Source: Lentisphaeria bacterium
Lineage (GTDB): Bacteria; Verrucomicrobiota; Lentisphaeria; Victivallales; UBA1829
Assembly (NCBI GenBank): GCA_017456805.1
Contig: JAFTIQ010000004.1
Coordinates: forward strand, 62,001-126,000
DNA length: 64,000 bases
Reading direction: 5' to 3'
The translations under genes and the position numbers were made by a program. This document shows positions 8,887 through 18,263 of this stretch, piece by piece (position 1 is the stretch's first letter; each line of letters opens with the position of its first letter). The notes below the pieces were generated by a model. That model saw only the letters and a program-made list of their open reading frames with translations, did no database searches and was not told where the DNA came from.

Positions 8887-11064
8887 TCACTTCCACCGGA
8901 AGAGCCGGAGTGCGTTGCAGACAACCGTTACCGAACTGCAAGCCATTGCCGCCGCCCCTGCAATCGGACTGAGCTGCCATTCAAACCAGGGATAGAATAC
9001 TCCTGCTGCAAGCGGAATACAGATGATATTATAGAGGAATGCCCAGAACAGATTCTGGCGGATCGTCCGCATCGTTGCCCGGCTCAAACCGATCGCTTTG
9101 GAAATCCCGGTCAAATCTGAACGCATCAGAACGATCTGGGCAGATTCCATCGCAATATTTGTTCCGGAGGAAAGGCTGATCCCAAGATCCGCGGCTGCAA
9201 GTGACGGCGCATCATTGATTCCATCGCCGACCATTGCAACCACATTCCCGCTTTCTTTATACTTCTTGATCTTATCCAGTTTTTCCTGCGGGAGCAATCC
9301 GGCAAAGAACATGGCAATTCCGGTTTTTTCTGAAATTGCCCGGACAGATGAGGGCTGATCTCCGCTCAGAATTACCGGGTGGATCTTCATTTTTCCAAGC
9401 TCCCGGATCATTTCCTTCGCTTCCGGACGGAGCGGATCGGAGAAAAGAATCGCGCCGCACAGTTTTCCGTCGACAGCGGCAAATACATACGGTCTTCCTT
9501 CCGGCAATGGAAAATGTTCCACCGGGACACCATGTTTTTTCATCAATGCCTGATTCCCGAGAAGAATCTTGTGTTCTTTTGTTTCCGCTTCGATCCCGAG
9601 TCCGGGCAATTCTGAAAAGGCGGTCGTCTGCTGCAGCGGAATGGATTTCTCCTTCTGGTATTTCGCAACGGCTTTGGATAATGGATGAGCAGAACATTCT
9701 GCTGCGCTGCCCACGCAGGAAAGCATCTCATCTTCCGGAAATCCTGCATTGCTGACCGGTATGATCTCGTCCACTTCCGGAGTCCCGTACGTCAGCGTCC
9801 CTGTCTTGTCAAACATGACCATATCGATTTTTTCAGCAGTTTCCAGAGCATCTCCGTTCCGGATGAGGATTCCCAGTTTTGCTCCGCGCCCGACTCCGGC
9901 AATGACAGCTGTCGGAGTGGCAAGTCCCAGAGCACACGGGCAGGCGATCACGAGTACCGCCAGCGTAAACCCGAGAGATTTCGCAAACGTCGCATCCGCA
10001 GCAAAGAACCAGATGGCGAAAGTGAGCAGTGCAATAAAGATCACACCCCAGACAAAATAACCGGAAACGGTATCCGCCAATTTTGCAATTTTCGGTTTCG
10101 TGGATTGCGCTGCCTGAACCATTTCGATGATATTGGCAAGAGTCGTCTCTTTTCCTGTACGGTCAGCCCGGAAAAGAATGGATCCGTTATTGACCAGCGA
10201 GCCTCCGGTTACGCGGTCGCCGGCCTTTTTTTCCACCGGCATGGATTCCCCGGTCAGCATGGATTCATCCACACTTCCGGCTCCTTCTGTGATGATCCCG
10301 TCAACAGGAATTTTGTTCCCGGGAGAGACTCGGATGATGTCACCGGGTTTGAGCTCTTCTGCTTTTACTGTTTTTACAGAACCGTCTTTCTGAATAAGAT
10401 CAGCCGTTTCCGGGGTGAGTTTCATCAATTCGCGGATCGCCCCGGAGGCTTTTCCTTTCGATCTGGATTCAAGAAGTTTTCCAAGCATGATCAGGAAAAT
10501 AATCATCCCGGCGGTATCAAAATAAAGATGTTCAAATTCCTTCGTGAACAGGAGATAAATACTGTAAAGTACCGCGCTGCCCGTGCTGAGGGCTACCAGC
10601 GTGTCCATATTCGGATGGAATTTGATCAGGGATGAGAAACCATTTTTATAAAAACTTCTTCCGGCATAAAGAACAGGGATCAGTAAAAGAATTTGAATCA
10701 CAACATTCCATCCGCTGCTGACATTGAACCAGGGCAATCTCAGCATTTCATGCATTGCTGCCCAGGAAAGCAGAATCGAAAAGATACATGCCAGAAGAAA
10801 TCGCAGAAAATAGCTTTTTGTTTCTTCTTCCGCCTTTACAAAGCCGGATTTTTTGACCGGTTCCGCTTGAAAACCTGCCTTTTTTACGGCATTAATAATA
10901 TCTGATTCCCTGATTTTTTCCGGATCAGCCTCCAGCGACATCGTATTGGTGGCGATATTGACAGAGCAATTCCGGATTCCGTCAAGCTTTTCTATTTTCT
11001 TCTGCAAATTTGCGGCGCATCCGGCGCAGCGCATACCTTTAACTGTAAAATTACATTTGTTCAT
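8887..11064 (-). CDS. copA: Copper-translocating P1B-type ATPase
   Basis: A 725-residue heavy-metal exporter. One N-terminal HMA domain carries the CAGC metal site (C13, C16), followed by the P1B core: the membrane [10 protein letters not shown] motif that defines Cu+ transport, the phosphorylation site DKTGT, a TGES actuator motif and the hinge [11 protein letters not shown]. It pumps Cu+ out of the cytosol. It is the last gene of a minus-strand run, 11 bases after hemW, with an AAGGA ribosome site before its ATG. No copper-responsive repressor is visible beside it, so its control is unclear. Confidence 0.95.
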   Translation of the reverse strand: MNKCNFTVKGMRCAGCAANLQKKIEKLDGIRNCSVNIATNTMSLEADPEKIRESDIINAVKKAGFQAEPVKKSGFVKAEEETKSYFLRFLLACIFSILLSWAAMHEMLRLPWFNVSSGWNVVIQILLLIPVLYAGRSFYKNGFSSLIKFHPNMDTLVALSTGSAVLYSIYLLFTKEFEHLYFDTAGMIIFLIMLGKLLESRSKGKASGAIRELMKLTPETADLIQKDGSVKTVKAEELKPGDIIRVSPGNKIPVDGIITEGAGSVDESMLTGESMPVEKKAGDRVTGGSLVNNGSILFRADRTGKETTLANIIEMVQAAQSTKPKIAKLADTVSGYFVWGVIFIALLTFAIWFFAADATFAKSLGFTLAVLVIACPCALGLATPTAVIAGVGRGAKLGILIRNGDALETAEKIDMVMFDKTGTLTYGTPEVDEIIPVSNAGFPEDEMLSCVGSAAECSAHPLSKAVAKYQKEKSIPLQQTTAFSELPGLGIEAETKEHKILLGNQALMKKHGVPVEHFPLPEGRPYVFAAVDGKLCGAILFSDPLRPEAKEMIRELGKMKIHPVILSGDQPSSVRAISEKTGIAMFFAGLLPQEKLDKIKKYKESGNVVAMVGDGINDAPSLAAADLGISLSSGTNIAMESAQIVLMRSDLTGISKAIGLSRATMRTIRQNLFWAFLYNIICIPLAAGVFYPWFEWQLSPIAGAAAMACSSVTVVCNALRLFRWK

Positions 11065-11075
11065 AGTTCTATTCC

Positions 11076-12158
11076 TTATCCGATCAATGTTTCAGCGATT
11101 GCGTTCCAGCACAGTAAGCCATGCCTGGTTGGTTTGACAGCATGATCAGAAAAAATGATCAGTCCATCTTCTGCGAGCTGTTTGATTTCCGGCAGAAAAT
11201 CCTGCCAGTCAAATTCCTCTTTGCCCCAGCCGCGAACGGTCCGGAGTCCCATCATAAAGATTTCCCGTTTTCTGAGATCTTCCGGAATGGAATCAATTTC
11301 CGGGGGGGCTCCATCCAGCCAATCCCGGAGCGGTGCGGCATTTGTAAAGCGATCTGTTCCATCAAAAGAACAGGCTGAGGGGCCCAGTCCGAGATAGGTT
11401 TTACCATGCCAGACATTCTGGTTGTGCCGACATTCTCCGCCGGGCAGGGCGTGATTGGAAATTTCATATCTCGGCATTCCGTGGTGCTCCAGAAAATCTC
11501 CGGCGAACTCCCACATTTCCGCCTGCAATTCTTCCGGAAGAAGCGATTCCTCTCCATATTTTTCTGTGAAGGGCGTTCCCGGTTCCGGGATCAGCATATA
11601 GGCAGAGATGTGTTCCGGCTGATAAGAAAGAGCTTGCTTCAGATCATCTTCCCACTGCTTCATGGATTGTCCCGGCAATGCACAAATCAAATCCAATCCG
11701 ATCCGCAGAATGGAGGTGTGTGCCCGCAATAAATGAAAGGTTTGCTCCACTTGATCCGGCGTTGTTTTCCGCCCGATTTTCCGCAAAAGTTCCGGCTGAA
11801 ACGATTGAACCCCCATGCTGATCCGGTTTACTGTTCCGGAAAGAATCGCTGCTTTTTCAGGGGTAAGTGACCCGGGATTACATTCGCTTGTGATCTCAGC
11901 ATTTTCAGCAAGAGGAAGGGTTCTGATCCATTGCATCAGTTTTTGAAGGACATCCGGGGGGAGGGCAGTTGGGGTTCCCCCGCCCAGATATACGGTTTCC
12001 AACGGCTTGGAAAAGGTGTGGACTGCGGAATCCTGCTGAATTTTTTTCAGCCATTGATTCGCAGCTTCCGGATTCACTTCCGGTTCGGAATAAAACGCGC
12101 AATAATCACATTTTCCATTGCAGAACGGGACATGGATATAAAGATTTTCCGGAGTCAT
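11076..12158 (-). CDS. hemW: Radical SAM heme chaperone HemW (HemN-like)
   Basis: A 360-residue radical SAM protein with the 4Fe-4S motif CNGKCDYC near the N-terminus (C13, C17, C20) and the LYIHVPFC lead-in typical of HemW/HemN. The YLGGGTPT glycine-rich SAM motif follows near residue 58. HemW proteins bind heme and were often misnamed coproporphyrinogen oxidases; true HemN has a longer N-terminus that is absent here. Its start overlaps the stop of the upstream secreted-protein gene by 4 bases. Heme delivery and copper export are encoded back to back. Confidence 0.9.
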   Translation of the reverse strand: MTPENLYIHVPFCNGKCDYCAFYSEPEVNPEAANQWLKKIQQDSAVHTFSKPLETVYLGGGTPTALPPDVLQKLMQWIRTLPLAENAEITSECNPGSLTPEKAAILSGTVNRISMGVQSFQPELLRKIGRKTTPDQVEQTFHLLRAHTSILRIGLDLICALPGQSMKQWEDDLKQALSYQPEHISAYMLIPEPGTPFTEKYGEESLLPEELQAEMWEFAGDFLEHHGMPRYEISNHALPGGECRHNQNVWHGKTYLGLGPSACSFDGTDRFTNAAPLRDWLDGAPPEIDSIPEDLRKREIFMMGLRTVRGWGKEEFDWQDFLPEIKQLAEDGLIIFSDHAVKPTRHGLLCWNAIAETLIG

Positions 12159-12613
12159 TTTCCTGAATCTGCTTTTTTGAGAGCCTTCAGAAGTTCAGCT
12201 TTCTGAGCCTGAGAAAGCCCTTTGAAATACCCCAGAAGCCCCTGATAATTCGTCGCTTTGTGAGAAAGTGCGCTGACATGTCCATCCTGCCAGAGCACAT
12301 TGATTTTGCCCGCATGATTTCCGATCGCTTCGATCACACAGGGAATCGCATGTTTATTATTGCCGGAGATTCTGCCGAGATAAATATATTTTTTATTGGT
12401 CTGAGGGCATTTCAAGACACCTTGGGAAATCGCCGGGAGCTCTTCCAGTTTGTTCGGAAATTGATTATGATCAACCAAATACATTGTAAATCCAACACCG
12501 ATCTGTTTCAGATTGGAAGCACATTGCTGAGTCTTTGCAGCCCCAATGCCGCGGAATTGTGCAAAAGCAAAAACGAAGACCGTACAGAGAATGAGAGTAA
12601 GCATTTTTTTCAT
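12155..12613 (-). CDS. Small secreted protein with pseudopilin-like (H-x-DG) pattern
   Basis: A 152-residue protein with a cleavable signal peptide (residues 1 to about 25). The mature part has CASNLKQIGVGFTMYLVDHN near residue 31 and VLWQDGHVSAL near 107-117, the same order as the NLKQIGLAL and DGHV elements of DUF1559-type pseudopilins abundant in Planctomycetes and Lentisphaerae. The N-terminal prepilin cleavage motif itself is not obvious, so it may be a soluble derivative. AGAAAGG lies 8 bases before the ATG. It sits between mlaD and hemW without a known role there. Confidence 0.65.
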   Translation of the reverse strand: MKKMLTLILCTVFVFAFAQFRGIGAAKTQQCASNLKQIGVGFTMYLVDHNQFPNKLEELPAISQGVLKCPQTNKKYIYLGRISGNNKHAIPCVIEAIGNHAGKINVLWQDGHVSALSHKATNYQGLLGYFKGLSQAQKAELLKALKKADSGK

Positions 12614-12647
12614 AAGAATAACCTTTCTGTTAAAGAGTTATAGAACT

Positions 12648-13619
12648 TTATTGTTTCCCGCGAATGATGGACTGGGGATTTTCTTCCAGGGTTTGCAGCA
12701 ATTCACTGAGCCGGTCAAGAGCGGATCCAAGCCGGAGAAGCGTTTCCCGGATCACCCGTTTATTTTCTGAGACTGTCGTGCTGGCATCCCGGATCGCTTC
12801 TGTTGTTTCTCCGACGCGGGCTTCCCCAACTGTTTTTTCAAGGGTCGTGACCAGTTTCCTGGTAGCCTCGAGAGTTGCCTGTGTTTCTGTTGTGAGCCGT
12901 TCCAGCCGTTCCGGAGTAACTGTTCCATTGATATTTTTCACAGTTACTTCCAGTTCTCTGGTCAGAGAATCCAGATTTTTGATTGCTGATTCCAGTTTCG
13001 GATTGGAGATCAGGCGATCCGCTGAATCCAGAACCCGTTCCGTTCTCGCAGCAATGCCTTTGAAGTCAATCGCGGCGACTTTTTCCAGTGTGAGAAGAAG
13101 GCGTTTCCGCAAGTCGATCATCGTGGACGGTCTGGAGGGCATATAGAAAAGTCCTTCAGAATGGAATCCCGGAGTGGCAAAATTTGTCAGTTCATTTTTA
13201 TTTTCGATATAATCAAGCCCGATGCTTTTTCCACCGGTGATCCCATTCATCTGAAGCTGGGCACACAAGCCTTTGGAGATCTCGGTTTTCATCAAATGAT
13301 AAAAATTTTCCTCTGTGACTTCTGTTTCCACTTCTCCGCCCAGAGGCTGCATCCGCACTTTATTGACTTCGATTTCCATATCCACGCGGATCAGTTTGTC
13401 ATGCATACTGATCGTAATATCTTTCACTCTGCCGATGGACACTCCCCGCAGCTGAACGGTTGAACCCACTTCAAGCCCCTGAACGCTTTCTTCAAACAGG
13501 GTCACAATGTGGACCTTCTTCTGTCCGTAATCGAAAAGCCCGAAAACAACAAACAGAAAACAGACGATGACAAAAGAGAGAATCAGAAACAAGCCGAGTT
13601 TGAATTTATCCGTTTCCAT
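12648..13619 (-). CDS. mlaD: MlaD family (MCE domain) lipid-transport substrate-binding protein
   Basis: A 323-residue inner-membrane-anchored periplasmic protein. One N-terminal membrane helix (about 8-30) is followed by an MCE domain (about 35-115) with VQGLEVGSTVQLRGVSIGRV. A long helical C-terminal tail (about 165-310) may form a coiled-coil barrel extension, as in longer MCE proteins. With MlaF and MlaE upstream it makes the ABC system that moves phospholipids between outer and inner membranes. The short E. coli MlaD lacks this tail. Confidence 0.88.
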   Translation of the reverse strand: METDKFKLGLFLILSFVIVCFLFVVFGLFDYGQKKVHIVTLFEESVQGLEVGSTVQLRGVSIGRVKDITISMHDKLIRVDMEIEVNKVRMQPLGGEVETEVTEENFYHLMKTEISKGLCAQLQMNGITGGKSIGLDYIENKNELTNFATPGFHSEGLFYMPSRPSTMIDLRKRLLLTLEKVAAIDFKGIAARTERVLDSADRLISNPKLESAIKNLDSLTRELEVTVKNINGTVTPERLERLTTETQATLEATRKLVTTLEKTVGEARVGETTEAIRDASTTVSENKRVIRETLLRLGSALDRLSELLQTLEENPQSIIRGKQ

Positions 13620-13624
13620 AAAAA

Positions 13625-14380
13625 TTAAACCTTTCCTCTGTTAAGAAAACTGTGAATGAATGGATCTTTACAATGATCCCGCAGCTCCGCAGGACTCCCC
13701 TCTGCAAGGATCCCTTTCCCGGATGAATCAAGAAATATCACCCGGTCAGCAACCGTGAAAATACTGTCAAGTTCATGGGTGACGATCATGATCGCCGCAT
13801 TGAATTTATCCCGGATCTCCAGAATGAGCTTGTCCAAATTTGCGGAGTTTAACGGATCCAGCCCGGCGGACGGTTCATCCAGAAAAATGATTCCCGGATC
13901 CAAAGCAAGTGCCCGGGCGACAGCTCCGCGTTTGACCATCCCTCCGGAGAGATCCAGCGGCATTTTTTCTCCCGCATTTTCCAATCCGACGATCCGGAGT
14001 TTTTCCGCAACGATTTCCTGGATCTCCTCTTCTGAATAATCTGTATATTCCTGAAGCGGAAGCGCAATATTTTCAGCCAGAGTATAGGAACGGAACAAGG
14101 CTCCGTTCTGAAACGCAACCCCGATTTTCCGGAGAATTTTCCGCTTCGTCAGCTGATCACAATGAATGATGCTTTCTCCATCCAGTTCTATATCTCCATC
14201 GATCGCCGGAAGAAGACCGATCATCGTTTTCAGCATAGTGCTTTTCCCGCATCCGGAACCGCCAAGCAGTGCCACGATCTCTCCCCGGTGAACCTCAAAT
14301 GAGACATGATTCTGAACCGGTTTCCCGGCATATCCGGCAGTAACATCTGTTAATTTGATGGCTGGTTTTTCCATGATCAC
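13625..14380 (-). CDS. mlaF: Phospholipid ABC transporter ATP-binding protein
   Basis: A 251-residue ABC ATPase. Walker A is GGSGCGKST (near 36-44), the signature is LSGGMVKRGAVARAL with the MVKR variant characteristic of MlaF, Walker B is IIFLDEPSAGLDP, and the switch His is in VTHE. The ATG at 14380 overlaps the mlaE stop (ATGA), so the two are coupled. It energises the MlaE permease. Confidence 0.93.
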   Translation of the reverse strand: MIMEKPAIKLTDVTAGYAGKPVQNHVSFEVHRGEIVALLGGSGCGKSTMLKTMIGLLPAIDGDIELDGESIIHCDQLTKRKILRKIGVAFQNGALFRSYTLAENIALPLQEYTDYSEEEIQEIVAEKLRIVGLENAGEKMPLDLSGGMVKRGAVARALALDPGIIFLDEPSAGLDPLNSANLDKLILEIRDKFNAAIMIVTHELDSIFTVADRVIFLDSSGKGILAEGSPAELRDHCKDPFIHSFLNRGKV

Positions 14381-15216
14381 GCTCCGTAAAACAGCACATT
14401 GAACATTTTTGCCATCATAAAATCAGCAACGATCACAGCGATGATCCCGGTAACAACGGAGGCTGTTGTTGCTCTGCCGACTCCCAGTGCATCATCTTTT
14501 GCCTGAAATCCTCTCATACATGCAATGGAGGTGATGATGATCGAAAAAACAAATCCTTTGACAACGCTTTCGAGAAAAAATTCAGGGGAAACCCAGTCAA
14601 CAGTCTGCTGATAATAGGTTTGCGCCGGAATTCCGAGACTGAATACCCCGACCATCATCCCTCCGATGATCCCGACGATATCACCGATCAGAGTCAGGAT
14701 CGGCACCATCACCATCATGGAAAGCAATTTGGGGATCACCAGAAATCTCCATGGAGAGAAGCCCATTGTCAGCATGGCGTTGATCTCTTCTGTGGATTTC
14801 ATGGTAGCGATTTCTGCGGTAAAAGCGGAACCTGCGCGCCCCGTTGCAATGATTGCAATCATCAGGGGGCCGAGTTCACGGACAATCGAACAGCCGACCA
14901 GAGGAGCGAGGAACATGTCCGCTCCATATTTGTGCATTTGAACAGCACTCTGATATCCGATGATCAGCCCCATGAGAAGGCAGATCAAAATGCTGATCGG
15001 CAAGGCGTCGGGACCGCACATGTTCATGTAGTAAAGGGTTTCCCGGCGTCTGAGAGTGGATGGATGACGGATGAGATGACAAATCGCCTCCGCCATATCT
15101 CCGGTAAATCTTGTAAAATCTTTGAGATCTTTGAGCAGACTGTATACGTTATCCCCAGTCTGTTCAATGAAATAGACTGCCGAGGATAAAAACTGGTCTG
15201 CTCTTTTGTCGTGCAT
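14377..15216 (-). CDS. mlaE: Phospholipid ABC transporter permease
   Basis: A 279-residue MlaE/YrbE permease with five or six membrane segments. Typical family strings are GSSxxQ-like coupling segment near residue 95, LGPLMIAIIATGRAGSAFTAEIATMKSTEEINAM in the central part, and a conserved RGF...GVGRATTASVV near the C-terminus. It is 21 bases downstream of the NYN/cold-shock gene and probably transcribed with it. It precedes mlaF and mlaD, giving the order E-F-D. Confidence 0.92.
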   Translation of the reverse strand: MHDKRADQFLSSAVYFIEQTGDNVYSLLKDLKDFTRFTGDMAEAICHLIRHPSTLRRRETLYYMNMCGPDALPISILICLLMGLIIGYQSAVQMHKYGADMFLAPLVGCSIVRELGPLMIAIIATGRAGSAFTAEIATMKSTEEINAMLTMGFSPWRFLVIPKLLSMMVMVPILTLIGDIVGIIGGMMVGVFSLGIPAQTYYQQTVDWVSPEFFLESVVKGFVFSIIITSIACMRGFQAKDDALGVGRATTASVVTGIIAVIVADFMMAKMFNVLFYGA

Positions 15217-15237
15217 CTCAAATCTTCCCGGAGCGGA

Positions 15238-16221
15238 TTATTCTCCGGGGGCTTGTTCGGGTGTTTCCGGCTGCGGCGGAGGATAACATCCGGGACGGGT
15301 GATATGTCTTGCACATTCGCCCCGTTCATTTGTTCCGAATTCGAATTCCAAATGTTCGCCGAGCGCCAATTCATTGAAATCCAATCCTTCCAAATCTTCC
15401 CAGAAGAAGAACAGGTTTTTCGTTGTGAAATCTGTTCCCAGGAATCCATAGCCGTTTTTCAGCTGAAGGATCTGACCGGTGCAGCGTCCTTCCGGCGGAG
15501 GAACTGCCGGAGCTGATGTCATTTGCTGCATTCCATAGAATCCTGATTCGTCATCAGAATAAAACTTTTCTTCTTTATAGGAAGGTGCCACGAACATGGA
15601 AGCAAGCTCTTCCTGATTGAATTCCGGATCTTCTCCGTCAATGATCTTGTGCATCCAAACCGGATAGGTCACTTCGTTCATCATCTTTGTGGAGGTTGCA
15701 GTATAACGGGAATTTCCGTTTTCATCAAGATACTCAAAATCCCATCCGAGAACCATGACTCTGGTCCCGAGAGAATTGAGTTTGCGAACCAGCGGGACAT
15801 AATCTCCGTCACTTGCGATCAGGACCACCACATCGAACTTCTTGTAAATTGTAAGTTCGAGGACTTCCAGGGAAAGGCTGACATCCACCCCTTTTTCTCC
15901 GCTGCGGGTAACAGGAAGATAGTGGGTGACAACACCTTCGCGCATCAGAATATCATCAAACATACGTTCATTCAGAAGAATCTGCCGTGCATTTGCTTCC
16001 ATTGCAGGCAATCTTCCGCGGAAGTAATGACAATCAACGATCTGGCAAAACTTTTCGTTCGCATTTTCCAATCTGCCAATATAGCGGCGGATAAAATCAT
16101 GCAGTCCGGAGATACTTAAGCGGGCTCTTTTTTCATGAGCATAGCAATAGTAATTGCTCACATGATAGAAATAGTTCCCATCGTAGAAAATACCAATTTT
16201 TAACAGTCTAGAGTCTCTCAT
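15238..16221 (-). CDS. NYN-domain (LabA/DUF88-type) ribonuclease-like protein with cold-shock domain
   Basis: A 327-residue cytosolic protein. The N-terminal two thirds is a NYN/PIN-like domain: IGIFYDGNYFYH (first Asp), a KGVDVSLSLEVLEL segment with a second Asp, and VVLIASDGDYVPLVRKL with two further acidic residues. The C-terminal part (about 255-312) resembles a cold-shock OB fold, with GQILQLKNGYGFLG and FFFWEDLEG. NYN domains are metal-dependent RNases, so an RNA-binding nuclease is likely. The start at 16221 has GGAG 8 bases upstream; the longer form from 16251 has no ribosome site. It heads the transcript containing mlaEFD, hemW and copA. Confidence 0.8.
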   Translation of the reverse strand: MRDSRLLKIGIFYDGNYFYHVSNYYCYAHEKRARLSISGLHDFIRRYIGRLENANEKFCQIVDCHYFRGRLPAMEANARQILLNERMFDDILMREGVVTHYLPVTRSGEKGVDVSLSLEVLELTIYKKFDVVVLIASDGDYVPLVRKLNSLGTRVMVLGWDFEYLDENGNSRYTATSTKMMNEVTYPVWMHKIIDGEDPEFNQEELASMFVAPSYKEEKFYSDDESGFYGMQQMTSAPAVPPPEGRCTGQILQLKNGYGFLGTDFTTKNLFFFWEDLEGLDFNELALGEHLEFEFGTNERGECARHITRPGCYPPPQPETPEQAPGE

Positions 16222-16280
16222 TTTCTCATCTCCATTAAGAGGATCCTTCATCGTGCTTTTTCAGGAATCATCCACTCCTT

Positions 16281-16301
16281 GTAAATAACCTTTTTATTTA
16301 C
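16281..16301 (-). promoter_or_regulatory. Perfect inverted repeat in the NYN-gene leader
   Basis: GTAAATAA at 16281-16288 and TTATTTAC at 16294-16301 form an exact 8-bp inverted repeat with a 5-base loop. It lies about 10-30 bases after the predicted transcript start and just before the coding region. It could be a repressor operator or a weak AU hairpin sensed at low temperature. Confidence 0.45.
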
Positions 16302-16317
16302 AATCAGATGCTCCGGA

Positions 16318-16346
16318 AATATAAGTCCGCATATCGGATTTTTCAA
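16318..16346 (-). promoter_or_regulatory. Promoter of the NYN-mla-hemW-copA run
   Basis: On the minus strand TTGAAA (16346-16341) and TATATT (16323-16318) are separated by exactly 17 bases. It gives a leader of about 90 bases to the ATG at 16221. Confidence 0.8.
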
Positions 16347-16601
16347 GTTTATTTTTACAAAAAAACACCCTTTTTTTATAGAAAAATCAAAATATTTTAC
16401 ACAATAAAAAACAAATACCTAATTTTTGTCAGATTGTTATACATGTGTATTTTTATATTTTCTCTTTTTTTTTCGTTTCAGGTGACTGGAATGCATCAGG
16501 GGATACTTGCGGAATTTCTTGACGGAGAGTCAGAAACAGAAAAATTGGAAGATCCAAAAAATTCAAGCATCCCCGGAAAATAAAACGCTCTATCTCTTCA
16601 T

Positions 16602-17957
16602 TTATAATTTCTTGTTTTGCCATCTGCCAAACAGTAGAAACAGAAGACAGGAGAGAACAATGGTGCTCTGATAGAGGATCTCCGATGACCATGCAACGGC
16701 CGGGGATGGTTTGCGGCAGAAAATGACAAACCATACAAACGCCACATAAATTACCAGATTGAAACATTCAATCACAACAGTTGTCTTGATGGAGCCCGTT
16801 CCGGAAACTGCATTGAACAGAATAAAGGCTCCGATCTGAATAAAACTCCCGATACACATGACGTAAACCGCATTCACTGATGCCGCAATCAACCCCGGAT
16901 CATCTGTGTATATCCTCAAACAGCATTCCGGGAAAAGAGCGTATGCAATCAGCAGCGGAACAACAAGCAGATACGCTGAAATCATGATTTTTCCGATCAG
17001 ACGCCAGACTTGTGAAATCTTGTTTTCCCCGATAAGATTGCTGACCAGTGAGTTTGTGGAAGTCGCAAATGCATGAATGATAATAAAGGGCAGGGCGGAA
17101 AGCGATCTGACTATGTTTATCACCGCAAGTGGGCGTTCTCCAAGCCGTTCCACAGCGATAAAAAAGAAAAACCAGATCCCCACGGAAATAAATGGCTGAA
17201 GCATCATCCAGAAGGAAACGGAAAACACTTTTTTGAGAATCCCCGGAGAAAAAACAGCAGAGATCGCGTTGAACCCATATTTTTTCAAATCAATGAATTT
17301 CACCGTGTAAAAAATATAACAGCACAGGGCGATCGCTTCGGCAATACTGGAGGCAAGTGCCGCCCCCGCAATTCCCATCTCCGGCAATCCGAATTTTCCG
17401 AAAATCAATCCATAGTTCAGCAGAATGTTGGATAATACCATGGCAATCGAACAGTAAGTCAGAATTTTCGTTTGAGCGATCCCTACATAAAACGCCCGGA
17501 AAATAGATACGGCAAAGGCAAAAAACATACCGTATGTACGCCAATCCAAATATTGAATGGTGGCTTTGCAGATCTCATCGGATTGAATCATCAGCGGCAG
17601 CAGGGACGGCGAGAAAAATTTGATTGCTGCCATCAAAAGCAGGGAAAGCAGAATCAGAAAGAATCCGCCGGCATAGCAGATATGCCCGGTTTTCCGGAAA
17701 TTCTTTTCCCCGTTTCTGCGGGCAATGAGAATCTGTGCTCCGAAACTGAATCCGCTTCCCAGAACAAAGAATGCAAGAAAATATACGGATCCGAGAGCAG
17801 AGGCTCCCAGCGCAACTTCACTGACTCTTCCGAGAAACGCGGTGTCCGTCAACCCGATAACATGCTCCACGAGCATACTGACAAGAATCGGCATGGTTAC
17901 TGCACATATTTTTTGATAGGAGTAACACCCTTTTTTATCAAATTCAGCAGTAATCAT
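16602..17957 (-). CDS. MATE family multidrug/metabolite exporter
   Basis: A 451-residue inner-membrane protein with 12 hydrophobic segments in two similar halves, the MATE fold. The first helix has the family string SMLVEHVIGLTDTAFLG, and each half carries a short conserved turn (for example SNILLNYGLIFGKFG at about 178-192). MATE proteins export drugs or metabolites using sodium or proton gradients; the substrate cannot be read from sequence. It is a stand-alone gene with its own promoter, next to the remnant of an AraC-type regulator that may once have controlled it. It is not closely similar to the MATE gene at 59304. Confidence 0.9.
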   Translation of the reverse strand: MITAEFDKKGCYSYQKICAVTMPILVSMLVEHVIGLTDTAFLGRVSEVALGASALGSVYFLAFFVLGSGFSFGAQILIARRNGEKNFRKTGHICYAGGFFLILLSLLLMAAIKFFSPSLLPLMIQSDEICKATIQYLDWRTYGMFFAFAVSIFRAFYVGIAQTKILTYCSIAMVLSNILLNYGLIFGKFGLPEMGIAGAALASSIAEAIALCCYIFYTVKFIDLKKYGFNAISAVFSPGILKKVFSVSFWMMLQPFISVGIWFFFFIAVERLGERPLAVINIVRSLSALPFIIIHAFATSTNSLVSNLIGENKISQVWRLIGKIMISAYLLVVPLLIAYALFPECCLRIYTDDPGLIAASVNAVYVMCIGSFIQIGAFILFNAVSGTGSIKTTVVIECFNLVIYVAFVWFVIFCRKPSPAVAWSSEILYQSTIVLSCLLFLLFGRWQNKKL

Positions 17958-18000
17958 TTTCTTCCCGTTCTTATTTTCAGATATACTGTTAATATATTAT

Positions 18001-18029
18001 AATATACTTCGGGAATGAGCATTTTTCAA
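18001..18029 (-). promoter_or_regulatory. Promoter of the first MATE gene
   Basis: Minus strand TTGAAA (18029-18024), 17-base spacer, TATATT (18006-18001), then an AT-rich start region; the ATG is at 17957. Confidence 0.8.
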
Positions 18030-18086
18030 ATAGGCTTTTTTATACCGTTTCAGAATTGATATAACAGTGCACAATCCAATTATTTT

Positions 18087-18263
18087 ATGAATTTGAAATT
18101 GGAAGAAAGTGCAAGATTGCTTCAGCAAAAAAGATTCAAAATTTATGAAATCGCGAAAAAGCTCAACTTCAACATATCAACCTGTTTTTGTGCCGTATTC
18201 CGGAAAAAGTCCGGAATGACTCCACTGGAGTATGAAAAATCATTTTCCGTTATTGAGAAATAA
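18087..18263 (+). pseudogene. Remnant of an AraC-family regulator (second helix-turn-helix only)
   Basis: A 58-residue frame matches the C-terminal DNA-binding half of AraC/XylS regulators: a leading LLQQKRFKIYEIAKKLNF segment, then a recognition-helix region with FRKKSGMTPLEYEKSF. A full AraC domain has two helix-turn-helices in about 100 residues, and whole proteins are 250 or more. Here a stop lies just upstream in frame (18057-18059), the first helix-turn-helix is missing and no ribosome site is evident. It overlaps the 3' end of the subtilisin-HD gene by 24 bases on the opposite strand. It is most likely a decayed gene end, though a short expressed DNA-binding peptide cannot be excluded. 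Confidence 0.65.

Larger units (their letters stand above)
16222..16601. other. AT-rich intergenic region, 380 bases
   Basis: It contains the NYN-gene promoter (16318-16346) and a leader hairpin. The rest, about 16350-16470, is very AT-rich with runs of A and T. A 91-residue plus-strand frame (16308-16583) crosses it but has poor composition and no ribosome site. From about 16490 the base composition returns to coding-like, with a short frame reading MHQGILAEFLDG, perhaps the trace of a lost gene. No RNA gene seen. Confidence 0.5.

Noticed and set aside
16308..16583. A 91-residue plus-strand frame in the AT-rich gap
   Set aside because: Its first half is a product of A/T runs, it overlaps the opposing promoter, and it has no ribosome site or family match.
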